In this document: positions 1 through 8,204 of the stretch, piece after piece | How the letters are laid out: each line of letters begins with the position of its first letter | Numbering within the stretch: position 1 is the first letter of the stretch | DNA from: Caulobacter segnis | GTDB taxonomy: Bacteria; Pseudomonadota; Alphaproteobacteria; Caulobacterales; Caulobacteraceae | Direction of reading: 5' to 3' | Length of the DNA stretch: 64,000 nucleotides | Assembly: GCF_003243465.1 (NCBI RefSeq) | Contig: NZ_QFQZ01000018.1 | Location: 1-64,000, forward strand | Notes under the pieces: generated by a model | Database searches by the model: none | What the model saw: the letters and a program-made list of their open reading frames with translations, nothing else | What the model was told of the DNA's origin: nothing | Made by a program: the position numbers and the translations under genes

Positions 1-2
1 AA

Positions 3-833
3 GTGTACATCCTGATCCTGCCGGGCTTCGGCATCATCAGCCACATCGTCTCGACCTTCTCCAAGAAGCCGGTGTTCGGCTACCTGGCGATGGCCTACGC
101 GATGGTCGCCATCGGCTTCGTCGGCTTCGTCGTGTGGGCGCACCACATGTACACCGTCGGCATGAGCATCAACCTGCGCGCCTACTTCGTGGCCGCCACG
201 ATGATCATCGCCGTCCCGACCGGCGTGAAGATCTTCAGCTGGATCGCCACGATGTGGGGCGGCTCGCTGGACTTCAAGACGCCGATGCTCTGGGCGATCG
301 GCTTCATCTTCCTGTTCACGGTCGGCGGCGTCACCGGCGTCGTCCTGTCGAACGCCGGCATCGACTACAGCCTGCACGACACCTACTACGTGGTGGCGCA
401 CTTCCACTACGTGCTGTCGCTGGGCGCGGTGTTCGCCATCTTCGCGGGCTTCTACTACTGGTTCGAGAAGATGTGGGGCGTGAAGTACAACGAGTTCCTC
501 GGCGCCGCCCACTTCTGGGTGATGTTCATCGGGGTGAACCTGGTGTTCTTCCCGCAGCACTTCCTGGGCCTGCAGGGCATGCCGCGTCGCTACATCGACT
601 ATCCGGAAGCCTTCGCGAAGTGGAACTACGTCTCGTCGGTCGGCTACATGATCACTGTCGTCGGCGTGGGCATCTTCATGCTGGTGCTGATCGAGGCGGC
701 CATCCGTCGCCGCAAGGCCGAGGCCAACCCGTGGGGCGAAGGCGCCACCACGCTGGAATGGACCCTGTCCTCGCCGCCGCCGTTCCACCAGTTCAGCGAA
801 CCGCCGGTGATCAAGGCGGACGACCACCACTAA
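3..833 (+). CDS. ctaD: Cytochrome c oxidase subunit I, 3' part (CtaD)
   Basis: C-terminal half of the aa3-type oxidase catalytic subunit, which reduces O2 at the heme a3/CuB site in the inner membrane and pumps protons. The gene is cut by the window edge. The reading frame opens inside the conserved HPEVY segment, so the first GTG is an internal Val and not a start. Visible motifs are the CuB ligand pair in WAHHM (about residues 47-48 of the fragment) and the heme ligands in AHFHY (about 133-135), with several membrane helices. The C-terminus ends in His-rich KADDHH. It is followed by ctaB, ctaG and ctaE, the usual alphaproteobacterial cox order. The family call is secure; the true start lies upstream of the window. 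Confidence 0.96.
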   Translation: MYILILPGFGIISHIVSTFSKKPVFGYLAMAYAMVAIGFVGFVVWAHHMYTVGMSINLRAYFVAATMIIAVPTGVKIFSWIATMWGGSLDFKTPMLWAIGFIFLFTVGGVTGVVLSNAGIDYSLHDTYYVVAHFHYVLSLGAVFAIFAGFYYWFEKMWGVKYNEFLGAAHFWVMFIGVNLVFFPQHFLGLQGMPRRYIDYPEAFAKWNYVSSVGYMITVVGVGIFMLVLIEAAIRRRKAEANPWGEGATTLEWTLSSPPPFHQFSEPPVIKADDHH

Positions 834-857
834 GGCCGTCCGGACTGGACCAAGCGG

Positions 858-896
858 GGGCGCGGTCGGGATCCAAGCAGGATCCGGGCCGCGCCC
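858..896 (+). terminator. Hairpin between ctaD and ctaB (possible attenuator)
   Basis: An outer 8-bp stem GGGCGCGG/CCGCGCCC (858-865 and 889-896) encloses an inner GGATCC-AAGCA-GGATCC stem-loop. No clean T-run follows, so partial termination or mRNA processing between the abundant oxidase subunit and its assembly genes is more likely than full termination. Confidence 0.45.
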
Positions 897-939
897 TTCG
901 CCCTTCGAGCGAGACAGACACGTTCCGTAACGGACACCG

Positions 940-1953
940 ATGAAGACCGCCGCCATGACCCCGGAAACCGCGTCGAGTTCGACGGCGGACGCCTCGCAAG
1001 CCGCGCGCTGGCAGGACTACTTCCAGCTGATGAAGCCGCGCGTCATGTCGCTGGTGGTGTTCACTGGCCTGACGGGGCTTCTGGCCGCCCGTGCGCCGAT
1101 CCATCCGATCCTGGGCGCGGTGGCGGTGCTGTGCATCGCGATCGGCGCCGGCGCCTCGGGCGCCCTGAACATGTGGTACGACGCCGACATCGACCAGAAG
1201 ATGCGCCGCACGCGCGGCCGTCCGGTGCCGGCCGGCAAGGTCAAGGGCGAGGAGGCCGCCTCGCTGGGCGTCGTTCTCAGCCTGCTTTCCGTGATGTTCC
1301 TGGGCTTCGCGATCAACTGGTTCGCGGCGGGCCTGCTGGCCTTCACCATCGTCTTCTACGCCGTCGTCTACACGATGTGGCTCAAGCGCTGGACGGCGCA
1401 GAACATCGTCATCGGCGGCCTGGCCGGGGCCCTGCCGCCCGCGATCGGCTGGGCCGCGGCCACGGGCCACGCGCCGCTGAACGCCTGGCTGATGGTCGCC
1501 ATCATCTTCTTCTGGACGCCGCCCCACTTCTGGGCGCTGTCGCTGTACGTCACCACCGACTACGCCAAGGCCGGCGTGCCGATGCTGCCGGTGGTCAAGG
1601 GCGCGCGCGAGACCCGCAAGCAGATCCTGCTCTACAGCCTGGTCTTCGTTCCGATCTGCCTGGCGCCGGTGCTGACGGGCCTGGGCGGGCCGTTCTACCT
1701 GGCCGTGGCGGCCCTGGGCGGCGCCGTGTTCCTGCTGCTGGCCGCTCGGGTCTTCATGAGCAAGGCGGGCGACGCCGCCGATCCGCGCGTGGCCGACCGG
1801 GCCCTCTACGACGTCACCGAGGACGAACGCGCCGCCGGGGCGAAAGCCGCTCGCAATCTGTTCGCCTTCTCGATCCTTTACCTGTTCGCCCTGTTCGCCG
1901 CCCTGCTGGGCGAGGCCGTCGCCGGCGTCGGGGCCCTGGAGCTTCTCAAGTGA
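940..1953 (+). CDS. ctaB: Protoheme IX farnesyltransferase (heme O synthase)
   Basis: UbiA-family membrane prenyltransferase that farnesylates heme b to heme O, the precursor of the heme a used by the oxidase encoded next to it. The Asp-rich prenyl-diphosphate site NMWYDADIDQKM begins near residue 77 and is followed by the RTRGRPVPAGKV segment typical of heme O synthases. About eight hydrophobic helices follow, and the total of 337 aa is near the family norm. The N-terminal 35 residues are polar; a second ATG at 955 could be the true start. The stop overlaps the next small gene, which points to translational coupling. Confidence 0.95.
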   Translation: MKTAAMTPETASSSTADASQAARWQDYFQLMKPRVMSLVVFTGLTGLLAARAPIHPILGAVAVLCIAIGAGASGALNMWYDADIDQKMRRTRGRPVPAGKVKGEEAASLGVVLSLLSVMFLGFAINWFAAGLLAFTIVFYAVVYTMWLKRWTAQNIVIGGLAGALPPAIGWAAATGHAPLNAWLMVAIIFFWTPPHFWALSLYVTTDYAKAGVPMLPVVKGARETRKQILLYSLVFVPICLAPVLTGLGGPFYLAVAALGGAVFLLLAARVFMSKAGDAADPRVADRALYDVTEDERAAGAKAARNLFAFSILYLFALFAALLGEAVAGVGALELLK

Positions 1954-2108
1954 GCAAGTCGATCGACACGGACGCCGACAAGCAGGCCGCCAAGAAGGCG
2001 CGCGATGGCCGCAACATCGCGATCGGCCTGGGCCTGGCGGCGTTCGTCGTCCTGGTGTTCGTCGTCACCCTGGTGAGGCTCAGCGGCAATGTTCACCCGC
2101 ACCCCTAA
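1950..2108 (+). CDS. CoxF-like small membrane protein
   Basis: A 52-aa ORF starting at GTG, overlapping ctaB by 4 nt (GTGA) and ctaG by 20 nt. The N-terminal 20 residues are charged (MSKSIDTDADKQAAKKARDG) and are followed by one hydrophobic helix of about 20 residues ending in a short HPHP tail. Small single-helix proteins called CoxF occur between ctaB and ctaG in many alphaproteobacteria, and position and architecture match. Function is not established; a role in oxidase assembly is inferred from the operon. It is easily missed because its start is GTG and both ends overlap other genes. Confidence 0.75.
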   Translation: MSKSIDTDADKQAAKKARDGRNIAIGLGLAAFVVLVFVVTLVRLSGNVHPHP

Positions 2109-2760
2109 GGCTCCGAAGGCGCCCAAGGCGGCGCTGACCCCGCAGGAGGCCATGGCCCGCCGCAATGGCCGGGTCGCGCTGATCTGTGCGGCGGCCTTCT
2201 TCGGCATGGTCGGCGCGGCCTACGCGGCCGTTCCGCTCTACAAGCTGTTCTGCCAGGTCACGGGCTTCGATGGCACGGTGCGTAAGGCCGAGGTCAAGCC
2301 GACGCGGATCCTGGACCGCAAGGTCACCATCCGCTTCGACGCCAACATCCGCGAGCTGCCGTGGCAATTCCAGACCATGCAGGCGAGCCAGGACGTCCGC
2401 ATCGGCGACACCGGCCTGGCCTTCTTCAAGGTCACCAACCCGACCGACAAGCCGATCACGGGCCGCGCGCTCTACAACGTCGTGCCGGAGTCGGCGGGGC
2501 CGTACTTCCAGAAGCTGGAGTGCTTCTGCTTCACCAGCCAGACGATCCAGCCTCACCAGACGGTGGAGTTCCCGGTCGTCTATTTCGTGGATCCCCAGTT
2601 CGCGGACGATCCCGAGACCAAGGGCAAGAACGAGATCACGCTTAGCTACACCTTCTTCCCGGCCGTCGAGGACGGGAAGGGCAAAACGGGTCAAGTCGCG
2701 GGCGCGACGACGCCTCGCATCGTCGAACCTCTTGGCGGCGCGCCGTCGAGAGGGCTATAG
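2089..2760 (+). CDS. ctaG: Cytochrome c oxidase assembly protein CtaG/Cox11
   Basis: Membrane-anchored copper chaperone that delivers Cu to the CuB centre of subunit I. It has a cytoplasmic N-terminus, one transmembrane helix (roughly residues 28-48) and a periplasmic beta domain. The copper-binding CFCF motif has Cys at about 145 and 147, followed by the conserved FTSQTIQPHQ stretch. Length (223 aa) is normal. It overlaps the CoxF-like gene by 20 nt, so the two are probably translated in a coupled way. Confidence 0.95.
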   Translation: MFTRTPKAPKAPKAALTPQEAMARRNGRVALICAAAFFGMVGAAYAAVPLYKLFCQVTGFDGTVRKAEVKPTRILDRKVTIRFDANIRELPWQFQTMQASQDVRIGDTGLAFFKVTNPTDKPITGRALYNVVPESAGPYFQKLECFCFTSQTIQPHQTVEFPVVYFVDPQFADDPETKGKNEITLSYTFFPAVEDGKGKTGQVAGATTPRIVEPLGGAPSRGL

Positions 2761-2829
2761 CTTTCAACAAGATCGCGGCGCGGGGGACCAGCGACCGCGC
2801 TCAGAAGGATAATAGGGGTAACCAGCAAC

Positions 2830-3702
2830 ATGGCCGGCGCCGTCAAACACGACTACCACATCCTTCCGCCCAGCCCCTGGCCGTTCGTCGGCTCCATGGC
2901 CGCGACCGTCATGGCCATCGGCCTGATCGGCTGGCTCAAGGGCGGCGTCCTGGGCATCGACAAGGGCAACTGGGCGATCTTCGCCGCGGGCCTGGCCGGG
3001 GTGCTCTACACCATGTTCGGCTGGTGGTCGGACGTGGCCAAGGAAGCCAAGGCCGGCGATCACACCCCGGTCGTCTCGATCGGCCTGCGCTACGGCATGA
3101 TCCTGTTCATCGCCTCGGAAGTGATGTTCTTCGTGGCGTGGTTCTGGATGTTCTTCGAGATGGCGCTGTTCCATCATCACCGCACCCTGTCGGCGATCGA
3201 GGAAGTCCGCACCGCCTGGGCGACCTGGCCGCCGGCCGGCGTCGAGACCGTCTCGCCCTGGCACCTGCCGCTGGTCAACACCCTGACCCTGCTGCTGTCG
3301 GGCACGACCGTGACCTGGGCTCACCACGCGCTGCAGGTCGGCGACCGCAAGGGCGCCAAGTGGGGCCTGATCCTGACCATCCTGCTCGGCGTGCTGTTCA
3401 CGACCATCCAGGTCTATGAGTACAGCCACATCAACCACGAGCACCTGTTCTACTCGGAAGCCGCCGCCAATTCGGGCCTCTATGGCTCGACCTTCTTCCT
3501 GGCCACCGGCTTCCACGGCTTCCACGTGTTCGTCGGCACGCTGTTCCTGATCGTCTGCCTGATCCGCCTGATGAACGGCGCCTTCACGCCCAAGCAGCAC
3601 TTCGGCTTCGAGGCGGCGGCTTGGTACTGGCACTTCGTGGACGTCGTCTGGCTGTTCCTGTTCGCCTTCATCTACGTGATCTTCGGGGCCTCGGCCCACT
3701 AG
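2830..3702 (+). CDS. ctaE: Cytochrome c oxidase subunit III
   Basis: Integral subunit that stabilises the catalytic core of the aa3 oxidase. At 290 aa with seven predicted helices it has typical length. Family-specific segments include SEVMFFVAWFWMFFE, TCHG-type TTVTWAHHAL and the C-terminal WYWHFVDVVWLFLF. It lies 69 nt after ctaG and is closed by a strong terminator, so it ends the main oxidase transcription unit. Confidence 0.96.
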   Translation: MAGAVKHDYHILPPSPWPFVGSMAATVMAIGLIGWLKGGVLGIDKGNWAIFAAGLAGVLYTMFGWWSDVAKEAKAGDHTPVVSIGLRYGMILFIASEVMFFVAWFWMFFEMALFHHHRTLSAIEEVRTAWATWPPAGVETVSPWHLPLVNTLTLLLSGTTVTWAHHALQVGDRKGAKWGLILTILLGVLFTTIQVYEYSHINHEHLFYSEAAANSGLYGSTFFLATGFHGFHVFVGTLFLIVCLIRLMNGAFTPKQHFGFEAAAWYWHFVDVVWLFLFAFIYVIFGASAH

Positions 3703-3719
3703 ATCGGATACTCCGATGG

Positions 3720-3754
3720 GGCCCGGAACGCCGACCAGCGTTCCGGGCCTTTTT
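3720..3754 (+). terminator. Rho-independent terminator after ctaE
   Basis: Perfect 12-bp inverted repeat GGCCCGGAACGC / GCGTTCCGGGCC (3720-3731 and 3738-3749) with a 6-nt loop and a run of five T directly after the stem. Confidence 0.93.
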
Positions 3755-3774
3755 CGTTTCAGAGGCTTCGAGCC

Positions 3775-4137
3775 ATGACCAAGACCAATCCCTACGCCGC
3801 CGGCGCGCGCGGCCTGTGCCCCCACTGCGGCGAGGGCTATCTCTTTGACGGCTTCCTGAAGGTGGCGCCGACCTGCGAGGCGTGCGGCTTCGAGCTGGGC
3901 AAGTACGAGACCGGCGACGGCGCGGCGACCTTCGTGATCCTGATCGCCGGGACGGTCTGCGCGTTCGGGGCGCTGTTCTCGATGTTCGCCTGGAACTGGC
4001 CGGTCTGGCTGCTGCTGGTCGTCTGGCTGCCGGCCGTGTTCGTGATCACCCTGGGGCTGATGCGTCCGGCCAAGGGCCTGATGGTCGCCGCCCAGGTCGC
4101 GCAGAAGGCCTCGGAAGCCGGCCGCGACCATGTCTGA
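3775..4137 (+). CDS. DUF983 family zinc-ribbon membrane protein
   Basis: A 120-aa protein with an N-terminal zinc-ribbon-like pair CPHCGEG and CEACGFE (about residues 19-45), then two hydrophobic helices. DUF983 proteins recur beside cytochrome oxidase genes in alphaproteobacteria, and this one overlaps the SURF1 gene by 8 nt. Function is unknown; linkage suggests oxidase biogenesis. Because the ctaE terminator lies upstream, this gene and SURF1 may have their own promoter or depend on readthrough. Confidence 0.85.
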   Translation: MTKTNPYAAGARGLCPHCGEGYLFDGFLKVAPTCEACGFELGKYETGDGAATFVILIAGTVCAFGALFSMFAWNWPVWLLLVVWLPAVFVITLGLMRPAKGLMVAAQVAQKASEAGRDHV

Positions 4138-4816
4138 TGTTTCGCCCAAGAAGGCCGGCTTTCCGGTCGGCCTGACGATCGCCACGGCGGTCGCGTTCGT
4201 GATCCTTTGTGGTCTGGGCGCCTGGCAGATCCAGCGTCTGCACTGGAAGGAAGGCGTTCTCGCCCGCATCGAGGCCCTGAAGACCGCTCCGGCCATGCCG
4301 CTCGTCCAGGTCCTGACGGCCAAGGCCCGCCCCGAGGACCTCGCCTGGACCCGGGTCAGCGTCGATTGCGGTGACGTGGCGGGCGAGCCCTTGCCCTTGG
4401 TCTACGGCGTCCGCGAGGGCGACGTGGTCTGGCGGGCCCAGGCGCCGTGCGCGGTGCTGGCCGGCCCCTACAACATGATCCTGGTCGACCGAGGCCTGGT
4501 CCCGGCCCTGAACGGCCAGGTCGCCCCGCCGCCGCGTTCGTTCGATCCGCCTCGCCGCGTGGTCGGCGTGCTCATTCCGGTCCGCCAACTCGGCGGCGAT
4601 CGCGCCAAGGTCCTGGAGCGCTTCCCCGGCCGCAAGCCCGCGCCCCTGGTGCTGATGGCCGAGACCGAGACCCCCGCTCCTGCCGGAATCACGCCCGCGC
4701 CGCTTCCGGCAGAAATTTCCAATCGTCACCTCGAATACGCGCTGACGTGGTTTGGTCTTGCCGTGACCCTGCTGTTTATCTATGCCGCCATGCTCTGGCG
4801 GAGAGTGAGACCCTGA
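4130..4816 (+). CDS. SURF1 family oxidase assembly protein
   Basis: A 228-aa protein with the SURF1 layout: one N-terminal transmembrane helix followed by GAWQIQRLHWKEG, a periplasmic domain, and a second helix near the C-terminus (about 203-222). The family binds heme a and assists insertion into subunit I. The start overlaps DUF983 by 8 nt and the stop shares one base with the thrC start (TGATG), so the three form one translational unit. Confidence 0.92.
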   Translation: MSDVSPKKAGFPVGLTIATAVAFVILCGLGAWQIQRLHWKEGVLARIEALKTAPAMPLVQVLTAKARPEDLAWTRVSVDCGDVAGEPLPLVYGVREGDVVWRAQAPCAVLAGPYNMILVDRGLVPALNGQVAPPPRSFDPPRRVVGVLIPVRQLGGDRAKVLERFPGRKPAPLVLMAETETPAPAGITPAPLPAEISNRHLEYALTWFGLAVTLLFIYAAMLWRRVRP

Positions 4817-6213
4817 TGCGTTACGTGTCGACCCGCGGGCAGTCCGCGCCCATTGGCTTCCTGGATGCGGTGCTGGCCGGCCTGGCCCCCGACGGCGGCC
4901 TCTACGTGCCGTCCGAGTGGCCGAGCTTCCGCTCGTCCGAGATCGCGGCCTTCGCCGGCAAGACCTACGCCGAGGTCGCCGCCGCCGTGGTCGGCAAGTT
5001 CGTCGGCGACGACATCCCCAAGGACGACCTGGCCCAGATGTGCGAGGAGGCCTACGCCACCTTCGCCCACACCGCCGTCGTTCCCTTGAAGCAGCTGGGC
5101 CCCAACCGCTTCCTGCTGGAGCTGTTCCACGGCCCGACCCTGGCCTTCAAGGACGTCGCCATGCAGCTGCTGGGCCGTCTCTACGACTATGTGCTCGAGC
5201 GCCAGTCGCGGAAGATGACCATCATCTGCGCCACCTCGGGCGACACCGGCGGCGCGGCCGTGGAGGCCTTCCGAGGCCGCAAGAACGCCCGCATCGTCGC
5301 GCTCTTCCCCGAAGGCCGGATCAGCGAAGTGCAGCGCCGCTTCATGACCACGGCCGCCGACGCCAATGTCGCCTGCATCTCGGTGCTGGGCTCGTTCGAT
5401 GACTGCCAGCACATCGTCAAACAGGCCTTCCAGGACGACCAGTTCCGCCACGGCGTCGACCTGTCCGGCGTCAACTCGATCAACTGGGCCCGGATCGCGG
5501 CCCAGAGCGTCTACTACTTCACCGCCGCCGTGGCCCTGGGCGCGCCAGCCCGTGAAGTCGCGTTCGTGGTGCCGACCGGCAATTTCGGCGACGCCTACGC
5601 CGCCTTCGTCGCCAAGAAGCTGGGCCTGCCGGTCCACTCGATCACGGCGGCGACCAACTCCAACGACATCCTGGCCCGCGCCTTCGAGACCGGCCGCTAC
5701 GCGCGCGGCGCGGTGGCCGCGACCCAGAGCCCGGCCATGGACATCCAGGTCGCCAGCAATTTCGAGCGCCTCTATTTCGAAGCCGTCCGCCGCGACGCCG
5801 TCGAGACCGAGCGCGCCTTCCGCGCCTTCGCCGACACCGGCCTCCTGGACATTCCGCCGGCCGCCCAGGCCTGGATGAAAGAGCTGTTCCGCGGCGCGTC
5901 GGTCAGCGAGGCCGACACCGCCAAGACCATGCTCTCGACGCTGAACGAGACCGGTGAGATCGTCGATCCGCACACCGCCGTCGGCCTCGCCGCCGCGCGG
6001 GGTGTCGATGTCCCGGCGTCGGTGCCCGTCGTGGTGCTGTCGACCGCCCACCCGGCCAAGTTCCCCGAAGCCGTCGAGGCCGCCACCGGCGTCCCGCCGG
6101 TCACGCCGCGCGCCACGCCGGATCTCTCCAAGAAACCGGAGAAGTTCGAGCGCCTGCCGGCCGACGGCGCGGCCGTGAAGGCGTTCGTCCGCACCTTCGC
6201 GGCGACGACCTGA
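4816..6213 (+). CDS. thrC: Threonine synthase
   Basis: PLP-dependent enzyme converting O-phosphohomoserine to threonine. The start at 4816 overlaps the SURF1 stop and gives the canonical N-terminus MRYVSTRG (465 aa). The PLP lysine is in the LAFKDVA motif (about K112), and the SGDTGGAA loop binds the cofactor phosphate. The reading frame stays open upstream inside SURF1, but that stretch has no homology to the family. The homoserine kinase thrB is about 34 kb away in the same window, so the two steps are not in one operon. Confidence 0.96.
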   Translation: MRYVSTRGQSAPIGFLDAVLAGLAPDGGLYVPSEWPSFRSSEIAAFAGKTYAEVAAAVVGKFVGDDIPKDDLAQMCEEAYATFAHTAVVPLKQLGPNRFLLELFHGPTLAFKDVAMQLLGRLYDYVLERQSRKMTIICATSGDTGGAAVEAFRGRKNARIVALFPEGRISEVQRRFMTTAADANVACISVLGSFDDCQHIVKQAFQDDQFRHGVDLSGVNSINWARIAAQSVYYFTAAVALGAPAREVAFVVPTGNFGDAYAAFVAKKLGLPVHSITAATNSNDILARAFETGRYARGAVAATQSPAMDIQVASNFERLYFEAVRRDAVETERAFRAFADTGLLDIPPAAQAWMKELFRGASVSEADTAKTMLSTLNETGEIVDPHTAVGLAAARGVDVPASVPVVVLSTAHPAKFPEAVEAATGVPPVTPRATPDLSKKPEKFERLPADGAAVKAFVRTFAATT

Positions 6214-6240
6214 CGGCGATCCGCGCCGCGCAGTGGTCGC

Positions 6241-6298
6241 GGGGGCGTTTAGCGACTATATGCAGCGCCCCCTTCCTCTCCCCCGTTTTTCGGGGGAG
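6241..6298 (+). repeat. Two nested GC hairpins between thrC and the M16 protease gene
   Basis: GGGGGCG (6241-6247) pairs with CGCCCCC (6266-6272). A second perfect hairpin CTCCCCCG-TTTTT-CGGGGGAG follows (6278-6298). The second resembles short C-tract/G-tract palindromes seen in other intergenic gaps of this window. It could act as a terminator for thrC or be a REP-like element. Confidence 0.5.
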
Positions 6299-6314
6299 GC
6301 GTAAAAAGAGCTGA

Positions 6315-7583
6315 ATGACCGCCACTCTCCGCACCCTGAAGAACGGCGTCCGCGTCGTCTGTGATCCGATGCCGGGCCTCGAAACCCTGGCGCTCAGCGT
6401 CGTCGCCGGCCGCGGCGCGGCCTACGAGGATCCCGCGCGGTCGGGCTGGTCGCATCTGCTGGAGCACATGGTGTTCAAGGGCGCGGGCCAGCGCTCGGCC
6501 CGCGACATCGTCGAGGTGATCGAAAGCGCCGGCGGCTCGATCAACGCCGCCACCGGCTATGAACGCACCAGCTTCCAGGTCCGGGCGCTGCGCGGCGGGC
6601 TCGATCTGGGCATGGACGTGATCGCCGACCTCGTGCGGCGGCCGACGCTGGACCCCGCCGACCTCGCCCGCGAGAAGCAGGTGGTGGCGCAGGAGATCGC
6701 CGAGGCGGCCGACGCCCCCGACGATTACGTCTTCGACCTGATCCAGAAGGCCAGCTGGGGCGACCATCCGGTGGGCCGTCCGATCCTGGGGAGCGACCAG
6801 ACGGTCGAGGCCGCCACCGTCGAGGCCCTGTCTGACTGGCGCGCCGCGCTCTACGCCGCCGATCGCCTGGTCGTCAGCGCCACGGGCGCGGTCGAGGAGG
6901 CCGAGCTGATGGCCGCCGCCGAGCGGGCCTTCGGCGACCTGCCGGCGGCGCCCGGTGCGGCGGTCCCGGAGGCGGCCGAATTCATCGGCGGTCCGGAGGC
7001 CGAGGCCCGCAAGCTGGAGCAGAGCCACCTCGTTTTCATGCTGCCCGCCTGCGGCTCGCGCGACGCGGACTACTTCGCCCTGCGCATCTTCGCCGAGGTG
7101 CTGGGCGGGGGCATGTCTTCGCGCCTGTTCCAGGAAGCCCGTGAAAAGCGCGGCCTCGCCTACAATATCGACGCCTATGCCGACACCTACGCCGACCATG
7201 GCGCCCTGGGCGTCTACGCAGGCTGCGCGGCCTCCGACGCCGTCGAGACCGCCAAGGTCTGCGCGGCCGAGGTCGCCAAGCTGGTCGAGCATATCGACGA
7301 CGCCGAGCTGGCCCGCGCCAAGGCCCAGCTGAAGGCCCACATGTTCATGGCCCGCGAGCAGCCGCTGTCGCGCGCCGAGCAGGGGGCGGGGCAGGTGCTG
7401 CTGTTCGATCGCCTCTACGCGCCGCGCGCGCTGGCCGCCGAGGTCGACGCGGTGACCGCCGAGGACGTGGCCCGACTGGGCCGCCGGCTGGTGGCGGGGC
7501 GGGCCGCGTCGGCGGTGCTGGGCGCCAAGGGCTCGCTGAAGGCCGGCGAGGCGTTCGGCAAGACACTGTTCTCGGCCGCCTGA
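6315..7583 (+). CDS. M16 family zinc metallopeptidase (processing-peptidase type)
   Basis: A 422-aa single-unit M16 peptidase. The inverted zinc motif HLLEH sits at residues 47-51 with the downstream Glu in VVAQEIAEAADAP completing the site. The C-terminal half carries the GGGMSSRLFQEAREKRGLAYNI segment of mitochondrial-processing-peptidase beta-like proteins (quoted here as the family signature). There is no signal peptide, so it probably acts in the cytoplasm on peptides or small proteins. It is followed closely by an acetyltransferase gene. Confidence 0.93.
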   Translation: MTATLRTLKNGVRVVCDPMPGLETLALSVVAGRGAAYEDPARSGWSHLLEHMVFKGAGQRSARDIVEVIESAGGSINAATGYERTSFQVRALRGGLDLGMDVIADLVRRPTLDPADLAREKQVVAQEIAEAADAPDDYVFDLIQKASWGDHPVGRPILGSDQTVEAATVEALSDWRAALYAADRLVVSATGAVEEAELMAAAERAFGDLPAAPGAAVPEAAEFIGGPEAEARKLEQSHLVFMLPACGSRDADYFALRIFAEVLGGGMSSRLFQEAREKRGLAYNIDAYADTYADHGALGVYAGCAASDAVETAKVCAAEVAKLVEHIDDAELARAKAQLKAHMFMAREQPLSRAEQGAGQVLLFDRLYAPRALAAEVDAVTAEDVARLGRRLVAGRAASAVLGAKGSLKAGEAFGKTLFSAA

Positions 7584-7597
7584 GTCGCAAGCGCACG

Positions 7598-8170
7598 ATG
7601 CTCCCCTCGTTTCTCAAGCCCCGCCCCTTTCTGCGGCTGCAGGGAAAGAGCGTCTATCTGCGGCCGCCGAAGCTCGCCGACTATCGCGCCTGGGCGGCGC
7701 TGCGGGGGCGTTCGCGGCCGTTCCTCGAGCCGTGGGAGCCGGTCTGGCCGGAACATGACCTGACCCGCGCCGCGTTCCGGGCGCGGCTGGCGGCCTATGC
7801 CCGCGAGATGGAGCAGGACGACGCCTATCCGTTCTTCGTCTTCCGGCGCGCCGACGACGCCCTGGTCGGCGGCGTGCGGCTTTTCCATGTGCGACGTGGC
7901 GTCGCCCAGACCGGGACGATCGGCTACTGGGTCGGGCAGCCTTTCGCTCGCCAAGGCCACACGCGCGACGCCGTCGAGACCCTGATCCGCTTTGCCTTCA
8001 AGGGCTTGGGCCTCCACCGGCTGGAAGCCGCCTGCATGCCCGAAAACGCCCCGTCGGCCGCGCTGCTTCTCAAATGTGGCTTTTCCGAGGAAGGATATGC
8101 GCGGGGTTATTTGAAAATTAACGGCGATTGGCGAGATCATCGTCTGTTCGGCTTGGTGGCGCCTGAGTAA
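7598..8170 (+). CDS. GNAT acetyltransferase, RimJ/RimL-like
   Basis: A 190-aa GNAT enzyme, probably acetylating a protein N-terminus or a small amine with acetyl-CoA. The acetyl-CoA binding region is GYWVGQPFARQGH and the C-terminal GLHRLEAACMPENAPS segment is typical of the RimJ/RimL group. It starts 15 nt after the M16 gene. RimJ-like is a family label; the substrate cannot be read from sequence. Confidence 0.88.
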   Translation: MLPSFLKPRPFLRLQGKSVYLRPPKLADYRAWAALRGRSRPFLEPWEPVWPEHDLTRAAFRARLAAYAREMEQDDAYPFFVFRRADDALVGGVRLFHVRRGVAQTGTIGYWVGQPFARQGHTRDAVETLIRFAFKGLGLHRLEAACMPENAPSAALLLKCGFSEEGYARGYLKINGDWRDHRLFGLVAPE

Positions 8171-8204
8171 GTAGGGGCGGCGCGGCCGACACTGTGGGAC
8201 GGGT

